The notes under the pieces are model-generated. The model was not told the DNA's origin and ran no database searches. It saw nothing but the letters and a program-made list of their open reading frames with translations. Positions 40,892-51,235 of a DNA stretch of 64,000 nucleotides are shown here, piece after piece. Position 1 is the first letter of the stretch; each line of letters begins with the position of its first letter. The position numbers were made by a program, and so were the translations under genes. Where the stretch lies: positions 1,559,222 to 1,623,221 of the forward strand of contig NZ_JABWGO010000001.1 of the NCBI RefSeq assembly GCF_013363995.1, written 5' to 3'. Source of the stretch: Nonomuraea rhodomycinica. Its GTDB lineage: Bacteria > Actinomycetota > Actinomycetes > Streptosporangiales > Streptosporangiaceae.

Positions 40892-41815
40892 TCAGACCGC
40901 GACCGGCTCCGGACGCGACAGGAGCTGGAAGACCTCGCGCGAGGCGCTCGACCGGTTGAACGTGATGAAGTGGATGCCCGGCGCGCCCTCGTCGAGCAGC
41001 CGCTGGCACAGCTCGGCGCCGTGCTCGATGCCGAGCTGCCGCACCGCCGCCGGGTCGTCGGCGACGGCCTCGAAACGGGCCGCCAGAGCCGGCGGGAACG
41101 GCGCCCCCGACAGCTGCTCCGAGCGGGCGATCGTGCTCATCTGGGTGACCGGCATGATGCACGGGATGATCGGCGTGTCGCAGCCGCGGGCCGCGACCCG
41201 GTCGCGCAGCCGCAGGTAGTCGTCGGCCTCGAAGAACATCTGCGTGATCGCGTAGTCGGCGCCCGCCCGGCACTTGCGCACGAAGAACTCGGTGTCGGAG
41301 TCGATGGACGGCGAGCGCGGATGCTTGTAGGGGAAGGCGGCCACGCCCACGCAGAAGTCGCCGGCCTGGCGGATGAGCCGCACCAGCTCCTCGGCGTACA
41401 GGACGCCCTCGGGGTGGCGGACCCACTCGCCGGTCGGGTCGCCGGGCGGGTCGCCGCGCACGGCCAGGATGTTGCGCACCCCGGCGTCGGCGAAGCGGCC
41501 GACGAGGTGGCGCAGCTCGCGGGTCGAGTGGTTGACGGCGGTGAAGTGGGCCACCGGCGTGAGCGTCGTGTCGTGGGCGACCCGTTCGACGATGTCGACC
41601 GTGCGGTCGCGGGTCGAGCCGCCCGCCCCGTACGTCACCGAGACGAAGGTCGGCCGCAGCGACTCCAGCTCCCGGATCGCGCGCCAGAGCTGCCGCTCGC
41701 CCTCGTCGGTCTTCGGCGGGAAGAACTCGAAGGAGAACGACCGGCCACCTGAGGCGAGGAGCTCGCGGACGGTGGGGACGCGATCGGGCAGGACGGATGG
41801 TCGACCAAGGGCCAT
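40892..41815 (-). CDS. metF: 5,10-methylenetetrahydrofolate reductase
   Basis: 307 residues. Reduces methylene-THF to methyl-THF for methionine synthesis. Family motifs: [18 protein letters not shown] near residue 28, [28 protein letters not shown], and [14 protein letters not shown], which includes folate-binding residues. Divergent from a polyprenyl synthase, an arrangement shared with Streptomyces and, with Rv2172c/Rv2173, mycobacteria. Confidence 0.95.
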   Translation of the reverse strand: MALGRPSVLPDRVPTVRELLASGGRSFSFEFFPPKTDEGERQLWRAIRELESLRPTFVSVTYGAGGSTRDRTVDIVERVAHDTTLTPVAHFTAVNHSTRELRHLVGRFADAGVRNILAVRGDPPGDPTGEWVRHPEGVLYAEELVRLIRQAGDFCVGVAAFPYKHPRSPSIDSDTEFFVRKCRAGADYAITQMFFEADDYLRLRDRVAARGCDTPIIPCIMPVTQMSTIARSEQLSGAPFPPALAARFEAVADDPAAVRQLGIEHGAELCQRLLDEGAPGIHFITFNRSSASREVFQLLSRPEPVAV

Positions 41816-41905
41816 GGTCCAAGGTTACCGTGGCGCGGCCCGCACCAGCCGTCACTCGGGTGGCCTGGAGATCCGGCGTCGCCCCGCGGCCACTAGTCTC
41901 AAGGC

Positions 41906-42973
41906 ATGAACACTGAGGCCGCGAGCATGGACACCCTGCGCGAACAGGTGGACCGTTGCCTGAGGGAGTTCGTCGACCGGCAGCTTCCCCTCACGGGCGC
42001 GCCGGAGCTGGAGCCGCTCCGCCTGGCCGCCAAGGAGCTGCTGGCGGGCGGCAAGCGGCTGCGTCCCGCGTTCTGCTACTGGGGGTGGCGCGGCGCGGGC
42101 GGGGCCGACCTGCCGGGCGTCTACCAGGCGGCGGCGTCGCTGGAGCTGCTCCAGGCGAGCGCGCTGGTCCACGACGACGTGATGGACAAGAGCGACCTGC
42201 GGCGCGGCATGCCCTCGGCCCACCGCCGGTTCGAGGCGATGCACGCCGACGCCGGCTGGCACGGCTCGGCCGAGCAGTTCGGGATGGGCGCGGCGATCCT
42301 GCTGGGCAACCTGCTGCTCATCTGGTCGGGCGAGATGTGGCGCGGCAGCGGCCTGCCGCCCGAGTCGCTCGCGGGGGCGCAGCCGGTCCACGACCACATG
42401 CGCACCGAGCTGATGTGCGGCCAGTACCTCGACCTGCTGGAGCAGGCCCACGGCGAGAACACGTTCGAGTCGGCGCTGCGGGTCGCGCTCTACAAGAGCG
42501 GCAAGTACTCCGTGGAGCAGCCGCTGCGGCTCGGGCTGGCGCTGGCGGCGGGCGGGCTCACGCCGTGGATGGACGAGCTGTGCACCACGTACGGCACGCG
42601 GGTGGGGATCGCGTTCCAGATGCGCGACGACATCCTCGGCGTGTTCGGCGACCCGGCGGCCACCGGCAAGCCGGCCGGCGACGACCTGCGCGAGGGCAAG
42701 CGGACGATGCTCGTGGCGCGCACGCTGGCCGCCGCGACGCCCGAGCAGGCGGCGCTGGTGCGCAGCCTGCTGGGCGACCCGGGGCTCGACGACCGGGGCG
42801 TGGCGGCCCTGCGGGAGGTCATCGAGGACACGGGGGCGCTGAAGGAGTGCGAGGAGCTGATCGGGGCGTACCTGACCGAGGCGCTGGCCTGCCTCGACCA
42901 GGCGCCGATCACGGCGGAGGCGCGCTCGGCGCTCGCCGAGCTGGCGGTCGCGGCCACCTCACGCCAGGCGTGA
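41906..42973 (+). CDS. Polyprenyl (geranylgeranyl-type) diphosphate synthase
   Basis: 355 residues. The two Asp-rich motifs are DDVMD (within ALVHDDVMDKSDLRRGMP, near residue 92) and RDDILGVFGD (near 240). GGKRLRPAFCYWGWRG gives the IPP-binding Gly-Lys-Arg. The bulky residues just before the first motif would cap the product, but the chain length cannot be read reliably. Probably supplies GGPP for lipids or carotenoids. Position beside metF matches mycobacterial idsA2. Confidence 0.9.
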   Translation: MNTEAASMDTLREQVDRCLREFVDRQLPLTGAPELEPLRLAAKELLAGGKRLRPAFCYWGWRGAGGADLPGVYQAAASLELLQASALVHDDVMDKSDLRRGMPSAHRRFEAMHADAGWHGSAEQFGMGAAILLGNLLLIWSGEMWRGSGLPPESLAGAQPVHDHMRTELMCGQYLDLLEQAHGENTFESALRVALYKSGKYSVEQPLRLGLALAAGGLTPWMDELCTTYGTRVGIAFQMRDDILGVFGDPAATGKPAGDDLREGKRTMLVARTLAAATPEQAALVRSLLGDPGLDDRGVAALREVIEDTGALKECEELIGAYLTEALACLDQAPITAEARSALAELAVAATSRQA

Positions 42974-43080
42974 GCCGTCAGGCGCCGCCCGAGGAGCCGT
43001 CACCGCCCGAGGAGCCGCCGCAGTCGGAGGAGCCGGAGCCGGGCATCGTCACACCGTGAAGGGGGATGCCCGGGTTGCCG

Positions 43081-43102
43081 GCTCCTCTCCGCAAGGAGGG
43101 GC
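43081..43102. terminator. Terminator hairpin between convergent polyprenyl synthase and thiE
   Basis: A 7-bp stem including one GT pair (43081-43087 with 43096-43102) with an 8-nt loop in the convergent gap. Confidence 0.4.
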
Positions 43103-43127
43103 GTCCGGCGATCAGCGACCACACCGT

Positions 43128-43190
43128 CTAGACGACGACACCGGCGAACGCGATCACCAAACCGGCCGCCACGACCGTGGACCCCGTCAC
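43128..43190 (-). CDS. Possible 20-residue hydrophobic peptide coupled to thiE
   Basis: A GTG start (43188-43190) overlaps the thiE TGA as GTGA, the same overlap used between genes of the pyr operon. The peptide would be [20 protein letters not shown], a plausible single membrane helix, then TAG. No family is recognised and chance is possible; coupling geometry is the only support. Confidence 0.2.
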   Translation of the reverse strand: MTGSTVVAAGLVIAFAGVVV

Positions 43191-43828
43191 CGCGTCGCCC
43201 CCAGACGCTTGGCGAACTCGGCCGCCGCGGCGCCCGGGTCGTCGGCCTCGGTGATCGCCCGCACCACGACGACGCGGGTCGCCCCGTACGCCATGACCTC
43301 GTCGAGGTTGCCGAGGTCGATGCCGCCGATCGCGAACCACGGCCGGTCGGTGCCGAGCCCGGCCGCGTGCCGCAGCAGGGGCGGCCCCGGCGCCGGGCGC
43401 CCCGGCTTGGTAGGGGTCGGCCAGGTCGGCCCGCAGCAGAAGTAGTCGACGCCCTCCTCCACCGCCGCGGCGGACGCCTCGGCGGCGGAGTGGGTGGACC
43501 TGCCGATGAGGACGTCGTCGCCGAGGATCTCCCGTGCGACCCTCACCGGAAGGTCGTCCTGCCCCAGGTGGAGCACGTCCGGCCGGGCGGCGTGGGCCAC
43601 GTCCGCTCGGTCGTTGACCGCGAGCAGCTTGCCGTGCCGGTCGCAGGCGTCGCGGAAGACCTCCAGCAGCGCGAGCTCCTCGCGCGCCTCCAGGCCCTTC
43701 TCGCGGAGCTGGACGATGTCGACGCCGCCGGCCAGGACCGCGTCGAGGAACTCGGCCAGATCGCCGCGAGCGCGGCGGCCGTCGGTGCAGAGGTAGAGCC
43801 GGGCGTCAGAAAGCGAGGGCCTGGGCAC
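43187..43828 (-). CDS. thiE: Thiamine-phosphate synthase
   Basis: Joins the thiazole and pyrimidine phosphates of thiamine. 213 residues. Signature segments: [30 protein letters not shown] (diphosphate-binding QLR), [34 protein letters not shown] and [16 protein letters not shown] start at 43826-43828; it overlaps the upstream Rv2175c-like gene by 23 nt, so the two are co-transcribed leftward. It is not under the TPP riboswitch found in front of thiOSG. Confidence 0.95.
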   Translation of the reverse strand: MPRPSLSDARLYLCTDGRRARGDLAEFLDAVLAGGVDIVQLREKGLEAREELALLEVFRDACDRHGKLLAVNDRADVAHAARPDVLHLGQDDLPVRVAREILGDDVLIGRSTHSAAEASAAAVEEGVDYFCCGPTWPTPTKPGRPAPGPPLLRHAAGLGTDRPWFAIGGIDLGNLDEVMAYGATRVVVVRAITEADDPGAAAAEFAKRLGATR

Positions 43829-44180
43829 GCCGCTTGACCTCAGTGTGGCGGCCCGCGCGGATCGCCTCGATGGGCGAGCCCGGCAGCGAGTCGTCCGGGG
43901 TGAAGAGCCAGCGCAGCGCCTCGACGTCGTCGTAGCCGGCGTCCTGCAGCACGGTGAGCGTGCCGGGCAGGCCCTTCATCACGTCGTTGCCGTCGAGGAA
44001 CACGGCGGGCACGTGCGGCCCGCCACTGCCCCGCCGGACTCCCAGCAGCTTGTGGTCCTTGAGGAGTTGCTTGGTGCGCCCGAGCGACAGCTGCATGCGC
44101 TCGGCCACCTCCGGAAGAGTGAGCCACTCGTTGACGAGCTGCTCGGTGTCCCGGTCGATCTGTGCAACAGAAAGCGTCAC
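43806..44180 (-). CDS. Rv2175c-family DNA-binding protein
   Basis: 124 residues. The N-terminal winged-helix region ([20 protein letters not shown]) is followed by the Rv2175c C-terminal signature [20 protein letters not shown] plus [12 protein letters not shown]. In M. tuberculosis Rv2175c binds DNA and is phosphorylated on an N-terminal Thr by PknL, encoded next to it. Here the N-terminus has Thr2 and Thr12 as possible sites; the PknL-type kinase is 4 kb to the right, separated by thiamine genes. Confidence 0.92.
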   Translation of the reverse strand: MTLSVAQIDRDTEQLVNEWLTLPEVAERMQLSLGRTKQLLKDHKLLGVRRGSGGPHVPAVFLDGNDVMKGLPGTLTVLQDAGYDDVEALRWLFTPDDSLPGSPIEAIRAGRHTEVKRRAQALAF

Positions 44181-44210
44181 GAAACCACAACTACCACATG
44201 GCGCGCTTGC

Positions 44211-45386
44211 TCAAACAACACAATCCCGTAGAGGGACATCGGGATCTACCAGGCGTTCCGGGTCCATCCGGTGGCCGGCGTCGATGATGCGGCGCCCCTG
44301 GACGAGGTCGCGCGGGCGGTCCACGGCGAGGACCGCGGCGAGGGTGTCGTCCTCGGTCAGCCAGCAGGCCGACCACTTGCCCTCCGGCCCGCCCCGGTGG
44401 AGCAGGCGGGAGCCGGCCGGGTGGTGGCCCGCGTACTGGACCATGTGGCCGAACTGCTCCGACCAGAAGTACGGCACCGGGTCGTACACCGCGTCCTCGC
44501 CGAGCAGCGTGGCCGCGGCGACCTCGGGCGCGCCCAGCGCGGTGTCCCAGTGCTCGACCCGCAGGCGGGTGCCGTAGCGGCGCGACCACCAGGCGGCGCA
44601 GTCGCCCACCGCGACCACGCCCGGCAGGGAGGCGCGCAGGTGCTCGTCGGCGACGACGCCGTTGTGCAGGTCGATGTCGGCGCCGGCCAGCCACTCGACG
44701 GCCGGGCGGACGCCGACGCCGGTGACGACCACGTGCGCCTCGAGGAACTCGCCGTCCACCAGCCGCACGCCGCCCTCGTCCACCGAGGCGACCATGGTGC
44801 CGAGCCGCAGGTCGATCCCGTCGTACCAGGGGAGGGTGCGGGCGCCCAGCTCGGCGCCGACGGCGTGGGACAGCGGCGCGGGGCCGGCCTCGACCACGGT
44901 CACCTCGCAGCCGGCGCGGCGCGCGGCCGTGGCCACCTCGGCGCCGATCCAGCCCGCTCCGATCACGACGACGCGGGCGCCGCGGACGAGCCTGGCGCGC
45001 AGCTCCAGCGCGTCGTCGAGGGTGCGCAGCACGTGCTGCTGCCCGTCGCCGGGCAGCGTGATCGGGTCGGCGCCGGTCGCGATGACCAGGCCGTCGTAGG
45101 GCAGGTCGCCCTCGCTCGTCTCGACCACGCCCGCGCGCAGGCCGGTGGCGCTGACGCCGGGGCGGAAGTCCACCTCCAGCGTCGCGAGGTCGGAGTCGAC
45201 GAAACTGGAGTCGCTGGTGCCCAGGAGCACCGCCTTCGACAAGGGCGGGCGGTCGTACGGGCGGTGCCGTTCCTGTCCCAGCAGGACGATCTCGCCCTCG
45301 AACCCGCGGGCCCGCAGGGCCTCGACACTGCGCACTCCGGCCAGGCCGGCTCCGGCCACCACGACACGGTTCACGTTCAAGACCAT
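44211..45386 (-). CDS. FAD-dependent NAD(P)H oxidoreductase, ferredoxin-reductase type
   Basis: 391 residues from ATG 45384-45386; an upstream in-frame extension overlaps the riboswitch region and is rejected. FAD site VVVAGAGLAGVRSVEALRAR, NAD site VVVIGAGWIGAEVATAARRA, and FAD-ribityl site GVVAVGDCAAW. It matches the rubredoxin/ferredoxin reductase group of P450 and dioxygenase systems. Divergent from thiO; its electron acceptor is unknown, but the ferredoxin at 31,617 lacks a reductase. Confidence 0.9.
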   Translation of the reverse strand: MVLNVNRVVVAGAGLAGVRSVEALRARGFEGEIVLLGQERHRPYDRPPLSKAVLLGTSDSSFVDSDLATLEVDFRPGVSATGLRAGVVETSEGDLPYDGLVIATGADPITLPGDGQQHVLRTLDDALELRARLVRGARVVVIGAGWIGAEVATAARRAGCEVTVVEAGPAPLSHAVGAELGARTLPWYDGIDLRLGTMVASVDEGGVRLVDGEFLEAHVVVTGVGVRPAVEWLAGADIDLHNGVVADEHLRASLPGVVAVGDCAAWWSRRYGTRLRVEHWDTALGAPEVAAATLLGEDAVYDPVPYFWSEQFGHMVQYAGHHPAGSRLLHRGGPEGKWSACWLTEDDTLAAVLAVDRPRDLVQGRRIIDAGHRMDPERLVDPDVPLRDCVV

Positions 45387-45441
45387 AACGGGGCCGCCGC
45401 CGGGGTTTCGCACCGAGGCCGTAGGCTGGGGGCGTACGACG

Positions 45442-45532
45442 CGCGGGAGTCCGGCCGTGACCGGGCTGAGAGGAAGGCTTGACCGGGCCTTCGACCGCAA
45501 TCCACCTGATCCGGATCATGCCGGCGAAGGGA
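45442..45532 (+). promoter_or_regulatory. TPP riboswitch (THI box) of thiOSG
   Basis: Conserved blocks in order: GGGAGUCC (45445-45452), the CUGAGAGG core (45466-45473), and the 3' CACCUGAUCCGGAUCAUGCC followed by CGAAGGGA (45502-45531). It ends about 7 nt before the thiO ATG, so the ribosome-binding site is inside the riboswitch and binding of thiamine diphosphate should shut down translation. A TAGGCT at 45422-45427 may be the -10 element. Confidence 0.93.
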
Positions 45533-45538
45533 GCGCGC

Positions 45539-46833
45539 ATGGAGCTGATCGTGGGCGGCGGGGTCGTCGGGCTGTCGATCGCCTGGCGGCTGTCGCGGGC
45601 GGGGCGTCCCGTCACCGTGGTCGACCCGGCCCCGGCCTCCGGGGCCTCGCACGCGGCCGCGGGCATGCTGGCGCCCGTGAGCGAGGTCTCCTACACCGAG
45701 GAGCCGCTGCTGCGGCTGGGGGTGGCGTCGCTGCGCCGCTGGCCGTCGTTCGCCGCCGAGCTGGCCGCCGACGCGGGACTGCCGCCCGGCGTGCTCTCGC
45801 CCTCGAACGGCGGATCCGGCGGACCTTCGAACGGCGGGACCGGCGCGCCCTCGAACGGCGGGTCCGGGGCGCCTTCGTACGGGCTGGACTTCCGCGCCGA
45901 CGGCACCCTGGACGTGGCGTTCGGCGCGGACGACCTCGCCGCGCTGGACGAGCTGGCCGCCTTCATGACCAAGTTGGGCCTGCCGGTGGAACGGCTGACG
46001 GGCCGCGAGTGCCGGCGCCTGGAGCCGATGCTGGCCCCCTCGGTGCGGGGCGGGCTGCTGGCGCCGGGCGACGCGTGGGTGGACCCGCGCCGCGTCACCT
46101 CCGCCCTGCTCGCCGCCCTGGAGCGGCGGGGGGTCCCCGTGGTGCGGGCCCGGGTGTCGAGGCTCCTGCGGGCCTCACAGGGCCCCCAGGAGGGCGCGGT
46201 CGTGGGCGTGGAGCTGGACGAGGCGGCCGGCGGCGGGGCGGTCCCCGCGGAGCTCCGGGCCGACGGGGTCGTCCTGGCGGCCGGGGTGTGGAGCGCGGAG
46301 CTGGCCGGCGTCCCCGTCCGGCCGGTCAAGGGGCAGATCATGCGGCTGCGCTCGGCCGAGCCGCTGCTGAGCAGGTGCGTGCGCGGCATGGTCCACGGCA
46401 CCCCCGTCTACCTGGTGCCGCGCGGCGACGGCGAGCTCGTGGTGGGCGCCACGCAGGAGGAGATGGGCTTCGACACGCGGGTGACGGCCGGCGGCGTGTA
46501 CGAGCTGCTGCGCGACGCCCGGGAGCTGGTGCCCGGGGTGACGGAGCTGGAGGTGGCCGAGGTGGTCGCCGGCCTGCGTCCCGGCACCCCGGACAACCTT
46601 CCGCTCATCGGCCCGAGCGGCACGCCAGGCCTCACGCTGGCGACCGGGCACCACCGCGGCGGGGTGCTGCTGGCGCCGCTCACGGCGGCCCTCCTCCAGG
46701 GGGAGGAGCCCGAGCTGGCGGCCCTGTGCTCACCGGCCCGCCACCGCCCGGACCCCGCGAGTGCCGGCCACCGTGATCCCCGCGGCCCGGCCGCTCCCCC
46801 GTACGACGAGACCTCCGGTTCCAAGGAGATGGG

Positions 46834-46837
<4 letters not shown>
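45539..46837 (+). CDS. thiO: Glycine oxidase ThiO
   Basis: 432 residues. Oxidises glycine to iminoglycine for thiazole synthesis. FAD site MELIVGGGVVGLSIAWRLSR, then GASHAAAGMLAP and the C-terminal VAGLRPGTPDNLPLIGPSG with TGHHRGGVLLAP. An insertion of four near-repeats of SNGGSGGP or SNGGTGAP (about residues 89-115) lies between LPPGVLSP and GLDFRADGTL, and there is a Pro/Arg-rich C-terminal tail. Start ATG 45539 follows the riboswitch. Confidence 0.93.
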
Positions 46838-47782
<945 letters not shown>

Positions 47783-47786
47783 GCGT

Positions 47787-47808
47787 GGCTCGGGCGCGCG
47801 CCCGAGCC
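47787..47808 (+). terminator. thiOSG terminator, perfect palindrome
   Basis: A 22-bp perfect palindrome four nt after the thiG stop codon, giving a 9-bp stem with a GCGC loop. A TTGCC tract follows. Confidence 0.7.
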
Positions 47809-48076
47809 TTGCCTAGCGGGGCGTATCGGATGTCCGCAAAGGGGCGGCCGTCAAGCCCCAAGGGCCGGCACGGCGGGCGGCGGGCTCCCGGGCGAGGGCT
47901 CCGAGGCGGGCGGTCCCGGCCCCGCCCGCCGGGGCGGCGAGGGCGCCGGAGATCGGACGGCGCCCTGGTCCCGCCGGGATCGGGGCGGCCGGAGGGGGCC
48001 GGACGAGGGCCACGGGTCCGCATCGTTTCGGATGGTCGCGCCCTGCGGGCCGCGAAACGCCCGTAAACTCGGCGAC

Positions 48077-50257
48077 GTGGACACGACGACTGCGGACCCC
48101 CTGGTCGGGCGGACCCTGGACGGGCGCTACCGCATCGAGTCCCGGATCGCGCGGGGCGGCATGGCGACCGTCTACCTCGCGCTGGACGTCCGGCTCGACC
48201 GCACGGTCGCGCTGAAGGTCATGCACCGCTCGCTCGCCGAGGACCCGGCGTTCGTGCGGCGCTTCATCGGCGAGGCCAAGTCCGTGGCCAGCCTCTCCCA
48301 CCCCAACGTGGTCCACGTCTTCGACCAGGGCACCGACGGCGACGTCGTCTACCTGTCCATGGAGTACGTCCCCGGCAGGACGCTGCGCGACATCCTCAAC
48401 GAGCGCGGCAGGCTGCCGGCCCGCGAGGCGCTGGAGATCCTCATCCCGGTGCTCGCGGCGCTGGGCGCGGCCCACCAGGCCGGCATGGTGCACCGCGACG
48501 TCAAGCCGGAGAACGTGCTGATGACGGCCGACGGCCGGGTCAAGGTCGTGGACTTCGGCCTGGCGCGGGCCATCGAGGCGACCAACCAGACCCGCACCGG
48601 CATGATGATCGGCACGATCGGCTACATGTCGCCCGAGCAGGTGACCACCGGCCGGGCCGACGTGCGCACCGACGTCTACGCGGCCGGGATCATGCTGTTC
48701 GAGCTGCTGACGGGCCAGCCGCCGTACGAGGGCGAGACGCCCATGTCCGTGGCCTACCGTCACGTCCACGACACCGTGCCGGCGCCGTCGTCGCTGAACC
48801 CCGAGGTGCCGCCCGTGGTCGACGCGCTGGTGGCGCACGCCACGGCGCGCGAGCCGGACGCGCGGCCCGCCGACGCGACCGCGATGCTGGTCGAGGCGGT
48901 CGAGGTGCACCGCCAGCTCCCCCGGCTCACCGCTCCGGGCGTCCCGCACACGGGCGCCCGGTACTCGCTGCCCGGCACCGGCCCGCACGCCCCTTCGGGG
49001 CCGCACGCCCCCTCGGGCTCGCTTCCGGTGCCCACGGCGCAGCTTCCCTCCGGCGTCCACACCTCGCCCGCCGGGGGCCACCTGCCGGGCCCCCGGACGG
49101 GCCCCCATTCGGGGGCGCAGCCCACCGGACCGGCTCACGGCGGTTACGGCCCGCAGCCCGCCTCCCAGCCGGGCAATTACGGCCCGCAGCCCGCTTCCCA
49201 GCCGGTTGGTGCGGGCTCGCCGGGGATGACGGTGGCCATGCCGCAGGTCCCGCCCGGCGGCGCGGCGCTCCCCAACCCGACGATGATCCAGCCGCGCGCC
49301 GAGACGCCGGCGGAGCCGCCCTCCGGGCGGCGGCGCGGGTTCCGGCCGAGCTGGATCATCGTGGCGCTCGCCGTCGTGATGGTGGCCGCGATCGGCCTGA
49401 CCGGCTGGTACGTCTCCCGCCCCCAGTACGTGACCGTGCCCGCCGACCTGGTCGGCAGGCCGGTGTCCCTGGTCGAGGCGAAGCTCGCCTCCGGGGGCCT
49501 GAAGGTGAAGGTCGCGCAGGGCCGCCACGACGACAAGACCGACGAGGGGATGGTCCTCAGCCTCGACCCGGTGGGCGGTCAGGAGGTGGAGGCGGGCACG
49601 ACCGTGACGCTCGTGCCCTCGCTCGGCCCCAAGCTCGTGGTGGTGCCCAAGGTGGCGGGCATGTCGGCCGACGACGCCCGCGCCGCCATCGCCAAGGCCG
49701 GCCTGACCGTGGGCACCGTCCGGCGGCTGGCCAACCCCGACGTGGCCCGCGACACGGTGATCCGCACCTCGCCGCTCGTGGGCGAGAAGCTCAAGGAGGG
49801 CACCAAGGTCTCCATCTACGTGAGCGCCGGGCTCACCATGCCCGACGTCGCGAAGATGCCCAAGGACCAGGCCGCCGCCTTCCTGCAGGAGCAGGGCTTC
49901 CAGGTGCAGGTCAACGAGGTGGACGACGACGCCGAGCCGTGCACGGTCATCGCCCAGTCGCCCAAGGCCGGCGCGGAGGTCGACCGGGGCGCCGCGGCGA
50001 TGGTCACGGTGGCGCGCTGCCAGAGCGACTTCTGGGACTGGTGGAAGGGCGACAACGAGGCCCGCGAAGACCAGGAGCACCAGCTCGTGCCCGCGGTCAT
50101 GGGCAAGAACGTCAACGACGCCCGCCAGGAGCTCCAGCAGCTCGGCTGGAAGGTGCGAGTCCTCAAGCTGGGCAAGGGCAGCGGGGTCGTCCGCTTCCAG
50201 CGGCCCCTGCCCAACAGCGAGCGCCCGCCGGGCTCGGAGGTCATCCTCTGGCACTGA
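48077..50257 (+). CDS. pknL: Ser/Thr protein kinase with PASTA domains, PknL type
   Basis: 726 residues from GTG 48077; an ATG 15 codons upstream has no better signals. TAAACT at 48064-48069 ends seven nt before the GTG, which suggests a leaderless mRNA. The kinase domain has the Gly loop RIARGGMATVYLALD, Lys in VALKVM, HRDVKPENVL, DFG and GYMSPEQV. Pro/Gly-rich linker (residues about 290-420), one membrane helix (WIIVALAVVMVAAIGLTGWY) and four PASTA repeats outside. Synteny with metF, polyprenyl synthase, Rv2175c and aroG makes it the PknL orthologue, known to phosphorylate Rv2175c. Confidence 0.9.
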   Translation: MDTTTADPLVGRTLDGRYRIESRIARGGMATVYLALDVRLDRTVALKVMHRSLAEDPAFVRRFIGEAKSVASLSHPNVVHVFDQGTDGDVVYLSMEYVPGRTLRDILNERGRLPAREALEILIPVLAALGAAHQAGMVHRDVKPENVLMTADGRVKVVDFGLARAIEATNQTRTGMMIGTIGYMSPEQVTTGRADVRTDVYAAGIMLFELLTGQPPYEGETPMSVAYRHVHDTVPAPSSLNPEVPPVVDALVAHATAREPDARPADATAMLVEAVEVHRQLPRLTAPGVPHTGARYSLPGTGPHAPSGPHAPSGSLPVPTAQLPSGVHTSPAGGHLPGPRTGPHSGAQPTGPAHGGYGPQPASQPGNYGPQPASQPVGAGSPGMTVAMPQVPPGGAALPNPTMIQPRAETPAEPPSGRRRGFRPSWIIVALAVVMVAAIGLTGWYVSRPQYVTVPADLVGRPVSLVEAKLASGGLKVKVAQGRHDDKTDEGMVLSLDPVGGQEVEAGTTVTLVPSLGPKLVVVPKVAGMSADDARAAIAKAGLTVGTVRRLANPDVARDTVIRTSPLVGEKLKEGTKVSIYVSAGLTMPDVAKMPKDQAAAFLQEQGFQVQVNEVDDDAEPCTVIAQSPKAGAEVDRGAAAMVTVARCQSDFWDWWKGDNEAREDQEHQLVPAVMGKNVNDARQELQQLGWKVRVLKLGKGSGVVRFQRPLPNSERPPGSEVILWH

Positions 50258-50273
50258 CCCCCGCGCGGGTCAG
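50254..50273. terminator. Hairpin holding the stop codons of both convergent genes
   Basis: Perfect 7-bp stem (50254-50260 with 50267-50273) and 6-nt loop. The pknL TGA lies in the left arm and the allantoicase TGA in the right, so each gene ends inside the same bidirectional hairpin. Confidence 0.6.
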
Positions 50274-51235
50274 CCCGTGAGGTGGCCGTGCAGCCGCACG
50301 CGGGCCAGCCCTCCGTCGGGGTGGATGTCGACCCGTACGTGCGTGACGGGGTCGACGTGGGCGAGGCGGAAGCGGTGCGGGGTGTCGGGCTGCAGCCGCG
50401 TCCGGGGCAGCAGCTCGACCTCGCGGTCGCCGTCGAGGCCGGTGAGGGTCACGGCGGCGGGGGCGTTGTGGATGAGGTTCGTGGTGTCGATCTCGGCGAG
50501 CCGGACGACGCCCCGCCCGGCCAGCCGGATGACCAGCCACTCGTTGCCCTCCTCGCGGCGGCGGGCGGTCTCCCATCCCTCCGCCTGGTGGCGGGCCAGT
50601 CCGGGGGCGATGACGTTGAGGGGCGAGGAGTAGTAGGCGTTGGAGCAGGCGGTGACCAGGCCGCCGTTGTGCAGCGCGGCCAGGTCGAGGCTCAGCCCGT
50701 CGTACACCGACAGGTCGGGGCGCGCCTCGCCGTGGACCCGCAGCCGGGCGATGCCGCCGTCGGGGTACATGTTCAGCCGTACGTGCGTGTAACGGACGTC
50801 GCCGGCGACCTCCACGGGGTGCTCGGCGTCGCCGCGCAGGGCGACCTTGGGCACGATCTCGGTCCAGCGGGCGTCGAGCAGCTCGGCGGGCGACGGGTGG
50901 CCGTCGACGGCCGCCGCCTCGACCGACGCGTGGGTGGGGTGGTTGCCGGTGAACCAGGCCGTGTCGATGACCACGCCGCGCACGGCGCCGGGCAGGCCGA
51001 GCCGGACGATCGCCCAGTCGTGCCCCGGCCCGCGCCGCCGCCGCGTCTCCCAGCCGTCGTACACCTGGCCCTTGTCGCCGAACGTCTGGGGCCGGAACGC
51101 GGGCCGGCCGGGCCTGATGAGGCTCTCCTTCTCGGCGAAGGACTCGTCGCTGGCGGCGACGACCGAGCCGCCCAGTGTGCGCAGCGCCAGGTCGGGCAGC
51201 GTGGTGAAGCCGGCGGACGGCCGTTCGGGCGCCAT
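50270..51235 (-). CDS. alc: Allantoicase
   Basis: 321 residues. Splits allantoate into ureidoglycolate and urea. Two homologous beta-jelly-roll halves are visible: DWAIVRLGLPGAVRGVVIDT with RYTHVRLNMYPDGGIARLRV, and EWLVIRLAGRGVVRLAEIDT with THVRVDIHPDGGLARVRLHG. Its ATG follows the allantoinase stop directly. Last gene of the purine-catabolism cluster. Confidence 0.95.
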   Translation of the reverse strand: MAPERPSAGFTTLPDLALRTLGGSVVAASDESFAEKESLIRPGRPAFRPQTFGDKGQVYDGWETRRRRGPGHDWAIVRLGLPGAVRGVVIDTAWFTGNHPTHASVEAAAVDGHPSPAELLDARWTEIVPKVALRGDAEHPVEVAGDVRYTHVRLNMYPDGGIARLRVHGEARPDLSVYDGLSLDLAALHNGGLVTACSNAYYSSPLNVIAPGLARHQAEGWETARRREEGNEWLVIRLAGRGVVRLAEIDTTNLIHNAPAAVTLTGLDGDREVELLPRTRLQPDTPHRFRLAHVDPVTHVRVDIHPDGGLARVRLHGHLTG

